10,125 nt of DNA. Origin: JAIOPA01 sp036522895 (GTDB lineage Bacteria; Eisenbacteria; RBG-16-71-46). Below are positions 1-5,534 of this stretch, piece by piece; positions within the stretch are counted from its first letter, which is position 1, and the number at the start of each line of letters is the position of its first letter. The notes below the pieces were generated by a model. The model had not been told where the DNA came from. It was given only the letters and a program-made list of their open reading frames with translations, and made no database searches. Location of the stretch: the NCBI GenBank assembly GCA_036522895.1, contig DATDEX010000016.1, positions 1-10,125 of the forward strand, in the 5' to 3' direction. Made by a program: the position numbers and the translations under genes.

Positions 1-78
1 GACGTTCCGGCCCGGGGCCAGCGGGGGCGTTTTGCGTTTGGGGGTTTGGAGGTTTAGCTTTCGGCCTGTCGCGGACCG

Positions 79-106
79 TTGCTGGAAGCCGAGCGCCCGC
101 TACACT
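79..106 (+). promoter_or_regulatory. Possible sigma70-type promoter upstream of the phosphatase ORF
   Basis: A TTGCTG box at 79-84 and a TACACT box at 101-106 are separated by 16 bases. The -10 box matches TATAAT at four of six positions and the -35 box at three of six. Transcription would start near 113, about 20 bases before the ATG at 134, and also just ahead of a stretch at 127-143 that resembles the start of a tRNA-Ser gene. This is a pattern match only. Confidence 0.3.
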
Positions 107-133
107 CCTCCTCCAATTTCGCCGGGTGTCGGA

Positions 134-853
134 ATGGCTGAAGTCTTGGTGAAGTGGCCGCTCGAGACCGTCTTGGGATGGTCCGCGCTTCTCTGGCTTC
201 TTTCCTGCGGGCGCGAGTTCACGCTCGCGGTCGGGGACGCGGCGGGCCACGGCGTGCCCGCCGCGCTCGTGCTCGCCGGCGTGCAATCGCGCTTCCGCGA
301 CGAGGCGCGGCGCGCGCGCCACCCGGGAGAGCTCCTCGAGGCCATGAACCGCGACCTCGTGGCACTCGACCAGCCCGAGCACTTCATGGGGCTCCTCTGC
401 GCGCGCGTCGACGCCGGCAACGGCACGGTTCGATTCGCGAACGCCGGGCTCACCCCGCCGCTGCTGCGACGGCGGGATGGCCGGCGGATCGAGCTCACCG
501 AGAGCGGACTGCTGCTCGGCGTCCAGGCCGGCTCGGTCTACCCCGTCGCGAGCGTGGAGCTCGAGCCCGGCGACGTGCTGATCGTCTATACGGATGGGCT
601 GACCGAGGCGAGCCGGGGCGGCGTGCCGTTCGGGGACGACCAGGTCTGGAGCGTGCTCGATCGCCACGCCCACCGGCGGGCGGCGGACGTGGTCGAGGAG
701 CTGATGGGCGCGGTCAGGGCCTGGGCCGACGGCCCGCTCGACGACCTCACCGTGGTGGTATTAAAGCAGTTGGCGCGCGCCCGGGCGGGGGCGTGGGACC
801 AGGCTTCACGGGGGCTCAAGTCCGCGCTCGCGCCAGCCGAAACCCACGGGTGA
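134..853 (+). CDS. SpoIIE/RsbU-type PP2C serine phosphatase domain, N-terminally incomplete
   Basis: This is the C-terminal part of a SpoIIE-family Mn/Mg-dependent serine phosphatase; family members usually dephosphorylate anti-anti-sigma factors or similar signalling partners. Visible motifs are GDAAGHGVPAAL, which supplies a metal-binding Asp, then NAGLTPPLL, YTDGLTEA and a terminal DDLTVVVLK, in family order. The first family motif (GGD plus an aromatic stretch), which supplies another metal ligand, is missing. The residues before GREFTLAVGD (MAEVLVKW through LLWLLSC) do not look like this family. No sensor domain is present. The ATG at 134 was chosen; a TTG at 32 is in frame but has no ribosome site. 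About 28 residues follow the usual end of the fold. In the next reading frame, 183-212 reads PRFSGFFPAG, which resembles the missing family segment, so a frameshift or a rearranged 5' end is possible. The domain call is firm; an intact, active gene is doubtful. Confidence 0.75.
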   Translation: MAEVLVKWPLETVLGWSALLWLLSCGREFTLAVGDAAGHGVPAALVLAGVQSRFRDEARRARHPGELLEAMNRDLVALDQPEHFMGLLCARVDAGNGTVRFANAGLTPPLLRRRDGRRIELTESGLLLGVQAGSVYPVASVELEPGDVLIVYTDGLTEASRGGVPFGDDQVWSVLDRHAHRRAADVVEELMGAVRAWADGPLDDLTVVVLKQLARARAGAWDQASRGLKSALAPAETHG

Positions 854-916
854 GGCGACAGGACGCCGTCTCCCCCGCTCGCGCAGCCAACCCACGAGCG
901 GCCGCACGAACCCGGT

Positions 917-935
917 TGACCCCGTTCCGCGGTCA
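917..935. repeat. Imperfect inverted repeat, TGACC/GGTCA
   Basis: TGACC at 917-921 pairs with GGTCA at 931-935, and an inner CG/CG pair extends the dyad across one C-C mismatch with a TTC centre. It lies in the non-coding stretch after the phosphatase gene. It could be an operator-like dyad or a small hairpin; nothing else supports a role. Confidence 0.2.
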
Positions 936-968
936 GCGCGGCGGGCCCTCTGCGCATCGGAGGTGGCC

Positions 969-1025
969 GTGGACGTCGGAGAAGTCATGGTCCTGTTGGA
1001 CCTGCTGTGGTGGATCAGGCGCTAA
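969..1025 (+). CDS. Candidate 18-codon Trp-rich leader peptide (trp-attenuator-like)
   Basis: A GTG at 969 follows GGAGGT at 959-964 with 5 bases between. It opens an ORF reading MDVGEVMVLLDLLWWIRR, which ends at the TAA at 1023-1025. The ATG at 987, with GGAG at 978-981, would give a 12-residue version. Two adjacent Trp codons (1008-1013) near the C-terminus, followed by basic residues and a stop, resemble trp leader peptides such as E. coli TrpL. Bases 1009-1014 can pair with 1032-1037, and 1018-1022 with 1027-1031, forming a hairpin that covers the Trp codons and the stop. A strong terminator follows at 1054-1090. Against this reading, no plus-strand gene follows, no promoter is obvious, and the candidate antiterminator pairing (1045-1048 with 1057-1060) is weak. 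It may be chance. Confidence 0.25.
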   Translation: MDVGEVMVLLDLLWWIRR

Positions 1026-1053
1026 AGCGTCTCCATCGCGGCTCAGGGAAGAA

Positions 1054-1090
1054 TGGCCCTCGGGGCTTCGAGTCCCGAGGGCCACTTTTT
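1054..1090 (+). terminator. Strong intrinsic terminator between the phosphatase region and trpA
   Basis: An 11-bp perfect stem (1054-1064 with 1074-1084) with a 9-base loop is followed by five T residues at 1086-1090. This is a textbook rho-independent terminator for plus-strand transcripts. Read on the minus strand, the stem is followed by ATTCTTCCC, so it could also end trpA transcription and act in both directions. It is the strongest hairpin noticed in the window. Confidence 0.9.
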
Positions 1091-1124
1091 CGGGCCGCTG
1101 GATCGCGGGCGCCGGCCTCCCCGG

Positions 1125-1916
1125 TCAGCGGAGCGCGGCCACGAGCTCGCCGGCGAGACCGGAGACGCGCTCGACCACGCCGCGAGCGGGATCCTGGTGG
1201 ACGAGCCGCATGAACGCGGCGCCCACGACGGCAGCGTCCACGCGGCCGCGCAGCAGCCCCGCCTCGGCCGCGCTCGAGATCCCGAACCCCACCGCGATCG
1301 GCAGGCGCGACTGCGCGCGCACCGCGGCGAGCCGCTCGTCGAGCGAGCCGGCGTAGCCCTCGGCACGACCGGTCACCCCGGTGCGCGAGAGACAGTAGAC
1401 GAACCCGCGACAGCGCGCGAGCAATACGGGCAGTCGCTCGCTGCTCGTCGTCGGGGCGACGAGCAGCACGGTGTCGATCCCGGCTTCGTCCATCGCGGCC
1501 CACGCCTCCGGGAGCTCCTCGGGCGGAAGATCGGAGAGCAACACGCCGTCCACGCCCGCGGCGCGAGCGGTCCGCGCGAACTCGCGCACCCCGACCCGCG
1601 CCACCGGGTTCGCGTACGTCATCACGACCACGGGCAGCGCGGACTCGCGGCGGAACCGCGCGACGAGCTCCAGGACCTCCGGGACGCCGGTGCCCCGGCG
1701 GAGCGCCCACTCCGAGGCGCGCTGGATGTCCGTCCCGTCCGCGATAGGGTCCGAGAACGGCACGCCGACCTCGATCGCCAGCGCGCCGGCCCGCTCGAGC
1801 GCACGCAGGAGCTCGAGCGAGGTGTCGAGCGAGGGATAGCCCGCGGTCACGTACGGGACGAGGCCGGTCGCGCCGGAGCGCGCGGCAAACGCCGACGACA
1901 GCCGGGACGCGGTCAA
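1125..1916 (-). CDS. trpA: Tryptophan synthase alpha subunit
   Basis: TrpA cleaves indole-3-glycerol phosphate to indole and glyceraldehyde-3-phosphate. The indole is channelled to TrpB in the alpha2-beta2 complex in the cytoplasm. The 263-residue length is normal. The catalytic acids fall at Glu49 (in AIEVGVPF) and Asp60 (in DPIADG), the same numbers as in Salmonella TrpA. The flexible loop SRTGVTG (about 177-183) and the phosphate-binding segments VGFGISS (about 209-215) and GAAFMR (about 232-237) are present. The start is TTG at 1914-1916. It has only a weak ribosome site, but no other in-frame start lies upstream, and the residue numbering supports it. The gene begins 13 nt after the stop of the exported-protein gene, which suggests translational coupling. 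TrpB, normally adjacent, is not in the window. Confidence 0.97.
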   Translation of the reverse strand: MTASRLSSAFAARSGATGLVPYVTAGYPSLDTSLELLRALERAGALAIEVGVPFSDPIADGTDIQRASEWALRRGTGVPEVLELVARFRRESALPVVVMTYANPVARVGVREFARTARAAGVDGVLLSDLPPEELPEAWAAMDEAGIDTVLLVAPTTSSERLPVLLARCRGFVYCLSRTGVTGRAEGYAGSLDERLAAVRAQSRLPIAVGFGISSAAEAGLLRGRVDAAVVGAAFMRLVHQDPARGVVERVSGLAGELVAALR

Positions 1917-1929
1917 ATGCGGACGAGCG

Positions 1930-2412
1930 CTAGTAGGGCGTCGTGAACGGGTCGGCGCCGGGATAGCCGCGGCCCCACGCTCCGTACTGAAGCGGCGAGC
2001 GGTAGTCGTGCATCGCGACCCGGAAGATCGCGTTTCCGCTCGGACGCCACGCGAGATCGAAGCCCTCGAGGAAGAACGGCGAGCCGCCGTTCCTCGCGCG
2101 ATCGAGCCCGAACGTGTTGCCGAGGCTCACGCTCATGCTGAACGGCGCGCCGAACTGATAGGACAGGCTCGTGACCTGGAGTGCGCTCGTCGAAGACGAG
2201 CCGCCGAAACCCGAGCCCACCGAAACCGTGGAGACGAGGTGCAGGCGCGAGGGGTCGAACCACGTGGCCGGACGCGCGAACGCCGAGAGCGGCACGCGCG
2301 GCGCGAAGCCGGCGGAGGACGGATCGAACAGTCCAACGGCGTGGGCGCGCGGCACGGCGGACAGAAGCGCGATGGCAACCAGCACGGCGATCGAGGCGCT
2401 GCGTCGGGTCAT
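1930..2412 (-). CDS. Small exported protein, probably surface or outer-membrane (unknown function)
   Basis: This 160-residue protein is not one I recognise. It begins with a clear Sec signal peptide: MTRR, a hydrophobic run from about residue 8 to 20, and an AHA site giving cleavage after about residue 25. The mature part is rich in Ser, Gly and aromatic residues. From about residue 58 to 125 polar and apolar residues alternate (for example LQVTSLSYQF and FSMSVSLG), as in beta strands of a barrel, and the protein ends in Tyr, as many outer-membrane proteins do. It is too short for a large barrel. The start is well supported by AGGAGGT just upstream and a promoter at 2434-2462. It is the first gene of a two-gene unit with trpA; a link to tryptophan synthesis is not obvious. 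Confidence 0.8.
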   Translation of the reverse strand: MTRRSASIAVLVAIALLSAVPRAHAVGLFDPSSAGFAPRVPLSAFARPATWFDPSRLHLVSTVSVGSGFGGSSSTSALQVTSLSYQFGAPFSMSVSLGNTFGLDRARNGGSPFFLEGFDLAWRPSGNAIFRVAMHDYRSPLQYGAWGRGYPGADPFTTPY

Positions 2413-2433
2413 GGGTGGACCTCCTCGCCCTCA

Positions 2434-2462
2434 AAGCTAGGAAGCCGCGCGGCGCCTGTCAA
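2434..2462 (-). promoter_or_regulatory. Sigma70-type promoter for the exported-protein gene and trpA
   Basis: On the minus strand a perfect TTGACA (2457-2462) is separated by exactly 17 bases from TAGCTT (2434-2439). The start of transcription would fall near 2427, followed by the ribosome site AGGAGGT at about 2418-2424 and the ATG at 2412, so the untranslated leader is only about 15 bases. No room is left for an attenuator on this side. Confidence 0.7.
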
Positions 2463-2501
2463 CGAGGGACATGGGGCGCGACCCGCGCCGGGGCGAGTTG
2501 A

Positions 2502-2518
2502 CCCGGGCTGGACCCGGG
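2502..2518 (-). terminator. GC hairpin downstream of the GTPase gene (possible terminator without T-run)
   Basis: CCCGGG at 2502-2507 and again at 2513-2518 can form a 6-bp stem with a 5-base loop, 22 bases past the GTPase stop on the minus strand. No T-run follows, so it may only be a pause or a chance structure. Confidence 0.3.
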
Positions 2519-2540
2519 AATCGGGCCTCGTCGAACGGGG

Positions 2541-3638
2541 CTACCCGGTGGTGTCGAGCTGGAGCCGAATGACGATCTCGTAGCGCGCGCCCGCCGGGAG
2601 CTTGACGGGCACCACGATCTGGCGCACCTGGGTCGTGCCGTCGGGCTGGAACGAGATCGCGGGCTCGGGCGTGACCACGACGCCGGCCGGGGTCGCCACG
2701 TTCGTCGGCCGCGACTGGGTCCCCGAGGGCCGGGGCAGCGGCACGTTGCGCACCGCGTCGGCCGGAGCGGCGGACGCGTTCGTGGCGTCTGCGGCGCCGG
2801 AAACACTCGGGCGACCCTGCTCGCGCGAGCCACCCGGCAGGTCGATCTCGACGCCGTAGTCGATGCGCCCGGTGTCTCTCGAGACCGGCTTGCTCGTCGC
2901 CTTGGCCTCCTGGCGGATGGCCTGCGCCGGCGCCGGCGGCGGGCTCGCCGAGCGGCCGATCGAGGGCGGAGCGGACGGCAGCGTGGACAGGTTCGTCATG
3001 CTCTCGGTCGGGGCCGGGGTGGCCGCGCGCTGCGGGGTGCCCGGCGAGCGCCGCAGGTCCTTCGTCACCTTCTCCATGAGGAGGTGGGACACGCCGCGGA
3101 ACGTCTCGAACACGCCCTTCCCCTCGCTCGCCACCGCCTCGAAGCTCGGGACCTTCGCCGGGTTCAGCTCGGCGTTCAGCTCGTCCACCGTGTAGACGTT
3201 CGGCAGGTCGCGCTTGTTGTACTGGATCACCCACGGGATCGAGTCGAGCGTGAGCCCGTACTCGGCCAGGTTCGTGCGCAGGTTCGCGAGCGACTCCTTG
3301 TTCTCCTCCATCTTCCCGACCTCGGAATCGGCCACGAAGACGATCGCGTCGGCGCCCTTCAAGACCAGCTTGCGCGTCGCGTTGTAGAACACCTGCCCCG
3401 GCACCGTGTAGAGGAGGAAACGCGTCTTGAACCCCATGATCTCGCCGAGATCGAGGGGGAGCAGATCGAAGAAGAGCGTCCGGTCGGACTGCGTCTTCAT
3501 GCTCACCATCTTGCCGCGGCTGGTGTCGGGCACCGCCTCGTAGATGGCTTCGAGGTTGGTCGTCTTCCCGCTCAGGCCGGCGCCGTAATAGACCAGCTTG
3601 GCGTTGATCTCCTTGCCCGAATAGCTCACGACGACCAC
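2541..3638 (-). CDS. mglA: MglA-family small GTPase with long C-terminal extension
   Basis: MglA proteins are Ras-like GTPases that set cell polarity and control gliding or twitching motility; they are switched off by MglB. The GTG at 3636-3638 is preceded by GGAAGGAG with 7 bases between. Residues 1-195 form the GTPase domain: P-loop GAGLSGKT (19-26), RTLFFDLLP (53-61) in switch I, TVPGQ (78-82), NKRD (141-144) and SEGKGVF (171-177). Arg53 and Gln82 have the same numbers as the catalytic Arg and Gln of Myxococcus MglA, which supports this start. MglA is normally about 195 residues. This protein has 365, with a Pro/Ser/Ala-rich linker (about 196-325) and a compact beta-rich tail (about 326-365, with VRQIVVPVKL and YEIVIRLQL). 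No MglB is adjacent. A longer in-frame start at 3761 adds only unconserved residues. Confidence 0.92.
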   Translation of the reverse strand: MVVVSYSGKEINAKLVYYGAGLSGKTTNLEAIYEAVPDTSRGKMVSMKTQSDRTLFFDLLPLDLGEIMGFKTRFLLYTVPGQVFYNATRKLVLKGADAIVFVADSEVGKMEENKESLANLRTNLAEYGLTLDSIPWVIQYNKRDLPNVYTVDELNAELNPAKVPSFEAVASEGKGVFETFRGVSHLLMEKVTKDLRRSPGTPQRAATPAPTESMTNLSTLPSAPPSIGRSASPPPAPAQAIRQEAKATSKPVSRDTGRIDYGVEIDLPGGSREQGRPSVSGAADATNASAAPADAVRNVPLPRPSGTQSRPTNVATPAGVVVTPEPAISFQPDGTTQVRQIVVPVKLPAGARYEIVIRLQLDTTG

Positions 3639-3958
3639 GTTCGTTCTCCTTCCCTGTGGTGACCCCACCCCTTCGCGAGGTGGTCCCATGGAGCCCCTTG
3701 CCGCCCTTTCTCCACGGGCCTCGAGGTGCCCGGCGAAGCCGGACACGGATGGGGTCGCCACAACGCCCGGGCGGTTCGCGCCCGAGTTCCATGGCGGCCA
3801 GCATGCCGCCCCGCGACTCCCGATGGCTTATCGGCGGGGCCCCGGCCGGACTTCAGCGGATTCCTCGTGGGAACGCGGGCGGGCCGGGAACGGCGCGGCC
3901 CGGGGGCGAGGGTGGGATCCCGCTCGCAGTGCTCGGGGCGCTCCGGGGAGCGCGCGGC
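3639..3958. other. 320-bp gap upstream of the GTPase gene; no gene seen
   Basis: This GC-rich stretch separates the GTPase gene from the 138-aa gene upstream on the same strand. I see no conserved reading frame, no convincing minus-strand promoter and no RNA gene. The only structure noted is a GC hairpin at 3938-3953, just after the stop of the upstream gene. Confidence 0.5.
3938..3953 (-). terminator. GC hairpin just after the 138-aa gene (weak terminator candidate)
   Basis: GCGCTC at 3938-3943 pairs with GAGCGC at 3948-3953 around a CGGG loop, 5 bases past the stop codon at 3959-3961 on the minus strand. No T-run follows, so termination is uncertain. Confidence 0.3.
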
Positions 3959-4375
3959 TCAGGCGAGGCCGGCGATCGCCTCGCGGACGATCCAGATCCC
4001 GGTCCGCTCGTGCACCTGGGTCTGGATGCGGGTCTCTGCGCCCGAGTAATGCGACAGGAAGATGCGCTTGAGCGACTCGGCCTCGTCGCTGTGGAAATAG
4101 CGTCGCGCGCGCGTGAACATGTCGTCGCGGTGCGAGTAGACGAACGCCGTCACCTCGGTCACGCGGTCGTACTGGTTCTGGTTGTAGGCGGCCTCGGGCG
4201 AGTCCTCCATGTCGAGCCAGAGCGAGGCGCGCGGGTCCAGCACCTCGAAGCCGTGCTTCGTGCTCATGAGGTGTTCCCACAGTCCGAAGATCTCGAGCGG
4301 GACGTACCGCACCTGGCCCGGACCCGCGCTCCCCACCCGACGAAGCTGGCAGCGCACGATCTTCTGACTCGACAT
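3959..4375 (-). CDS. Uncharacterised 138-aa cytoplasmic protein
   Basis: I do not recognise this protein. It has no signal peptide, membrane segment or Cys pair. The first third is strand-like (KIVRCQLRRV, QVRYVPLEIF). The middle holds acidic and aromatic residues (LWLDMEDSPEAAYNQNQYDR). The C-terminal half looks helical and charged (MFTRARRYFHSDEAESLKRIF, IWIVREAIAGL). The ATG at 4373-4375 has GGGAGG about 4 bases upstream. The composition looks like a real gene: few low-complexity stretches, aromatic residues throughout and a good ribosome site. It is co-directional with the MglA-type GTPase gene across a 320-bp gap, and divergent from the acyltransferase operon. A GTPase accessory role is possible but unsupported. 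Confidence 0.75.
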   Translation of the reverse strand: MSSQKIVRCQLRRVGSAGPGQVRYVPLEIFGLWEHLMSTKHGFEVLDPRASLWLDMEDSPEAAYNQNQYDRVTEVTAFVYSHRDDMFTRARRYFHSDEAESLKRIFLSHYSGAETRIQTQVHERTGIWIVREAIAGLA

Positions 4376-4497
4376 GTGCCCTCCCGTGGCAAGCGTCCCG
4401 CCGCCGCTCGATCGGCCGCGCCCCCTCCCGGGATTCCGGGGCTACGGGGCCGCGCAGCATCCTACTACGGGCCACCCGGTGGACGGCAGCCAAATGC

Positions 4498-4527
4498 TTG
4501 ACACCCGCCCGAGGCGCCGCCTACGGT
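4498..4527 (+). promoter_or_regulatory. Sigma70-type promoter for the acyltransferase operon
   Basis: A perfect TTGACA at 4498-4503 is followed after 18 bases by TACGGT at 4522-4527, which keeps the first TA and last T of the -10 consensus. Transcription would start near 4534, leaving an untranslated leader of about 80 bases before the ATG at 4614. The -10 form (TAnnnT) resembles that of the promoter at 2434-2462. Confidence 0.6.
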
Positions 4528-4613
4528 CGGCGGAAAGCTCCCGGGCCGTCCACTCCCTCGAGTTGCGATCGACCCACGGCTGCGGGGGATCCTGGGAGCG
4601 GGGAGGCAAAGGA

Positions 4614-5534
4614 ATGTCCCGACTGATTTTCGGGTGGCTCACGGTGGGGATCGCGAGCTTGCCCGCCTGGCTCGGCTACGCGCTGGCCGACGCGGCCACG
4701 GCGCTCCACTGGCTGTTTTTCCCCGGCCGCCGCCACGCCGCGCTCGCCAACCTCGCCGTGATCCTGCCGCGCGCCTCGCGCCGCGATCGCGCGCGGGTCG
4801 CCCGCCGCATGATGCGCAGCTACAACCGGATGATGTACGAGTTCTTCCGCCTGCCCCATCTCTCTCGCGAAGAGCTGCTCGCCTCGGTCGAGGTCGTGGG
4901 CAAGGAGCACCTGGATCGCGGCATCGCCCGCGGCCGGGGCGTGATCCTCGCCGCCACGCACCTCGGCAACTGGGAGCTGGCGGGCGTCATGGTGGCGCAG
5001 TGGGGCTACGCGCTGCACGCGGTGGCGGGGGTCCAGCTCGCGCGCTGGCTCTCCGGGGCGGTGCGCGACACCAAGACCGAGCTGTCGATCACGACGATCG
5101 CGCCGGAGGACGGCTTCCGGAAGATCATGCGCGCGCTCGAGCACAACGATCCGGTCGCACTCATGGTGGACGGCAATCTCTACGCGCACGGCCACACGGT
5201 GGAGTGGTTCGGCCGCCCGACCCCGTTCCCCGCGGGCCCGGGCGTGCTGGCGCAGCGCACCGGCGCCCTGCTGATCTCCGGCTACTGCGAGCGCACCTCG
5301 CCCGGGCGCTTCCGAATCGTGCTCGAGCCGCCGCTCGACCCCGCCGCGTTCGCCTCGACCGCCGAGCTCCACCAGGCCGTCGCGTCCATCGCCGAGCGGC
5401 ACATCCGCGAGCACATCGACCAGTGGTGCATCTTCCGCCCGCTCTGGGCGGTGCCCGCCGCCCAGTCCGCCGAGGAGCCCGCGGCCGAACGGGCGCACGC
5501 AGGGCCCGCGGCCGGAGGCCGCGGAAGCCCATGA
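4614..5534 (+). CDS. HtrB/LpxL/PatA-family lipid acyltransferase
   Basis: This family moves acyl chains onto glycolipids at the inner face of the inner membrane: LpxL and LpxM act on lipid A precursors, and actinobacterial PatA acts on phosphatidylinositol mannosides. The protein has 306 residues, a normal length. A hydrophobic N-terminus (about 5-36) serves as membrane anchor. The catalytic H-x4-E dyad is His116/Glu121 in THLGNWELAG. FGRPTPFPAGPG (199-210) with QRTGALL, and QWCIFRPLW (270-278), are family segments. The ATG at 4614 has GGAGG 7 bases upstream; 80 further in-frame residues upstream are not conserved. Its stop overlaps the start of the glycosyltransferase by ATGA. The PAGP/RTGA segment and the gene order look closer to PatA than to E. 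coli LpxL, so the substrate is open. The tail after about residue 282 is low in complexity. Confidence 0.93.
   Translation: MSRLIFGWLTVGIASLPAWLGYALADAATALHWLFFPGRRHAALANLAVILPRASRRDRARVARRMMRSYNRMMYEFFRLPHLSREELLASVEVVGKEHLDRGIARGRGVILAATHLGNWELAGVMVAQWGYALHAVAGVQLARWLSGAVRDTKTELSITTIAPEDGFRKIMRALEHNDPVALMVDGNLYAHGHTVEWFGRPTPFPAGPGVLAQRTGALLISGYCERTSPGRFRIVLEPPLDPAAFASTAELHQAVASIAERHIREHIDQWCIFRPLWAVPAAQSAEEPAAERAHAGPAAGGRGSP

Noticed and set aside
212..230. GAGTTCACGCTC as a T-arm completing the tRNA-Ser-like start
   Set aside because: A58 and C61 are wrong and the bases encode the conserved REFTLAVGD stretch of the phosphatase.
916..940. TTGACC as a -35 box for the leader-like ORF
   Set aside because: No acceptable -10 box lies 15 to 19 bases downstream.
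1065..1085. tRNA T-arm-like TTCGAGTCCC in the terminator loop
   Set aside because: The bases form a perfect 11-bp terminator stem and cannot form a T-arm with G53 before TTC; no D-arm or anticodon arm lies upstream.
154..1356. 400-codon plus-strand frame across the phosphatase gene and the trpA end
   Set aside because: Composition is almost all Arg, Ala, Gly and Pro; it crosses the terminator and runs antisense to trpA.
3639..3761. N-terminal extension of the MglA GTPase to an ATG at 3761
   Set aside because: The added 41 residues are unlike MglA, while the GTG at 3636-3638 has a good ribosome site and gives family numbering for Arg53 and Gln82.
4472..4482. CCACC/GGTGG palindrome in the divergent region
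   Set aside because: Only one central base separates the arms, and there is no second copy or link to a promoter box.
4374..4613. N-terminal extension of the acyltransferase to an ATG at 4374
   Set aside because: The added 80 residues are Pro- and Arg-rich and unconserved, and they span the promoter. The ATG at 4614 has a ribosome site.
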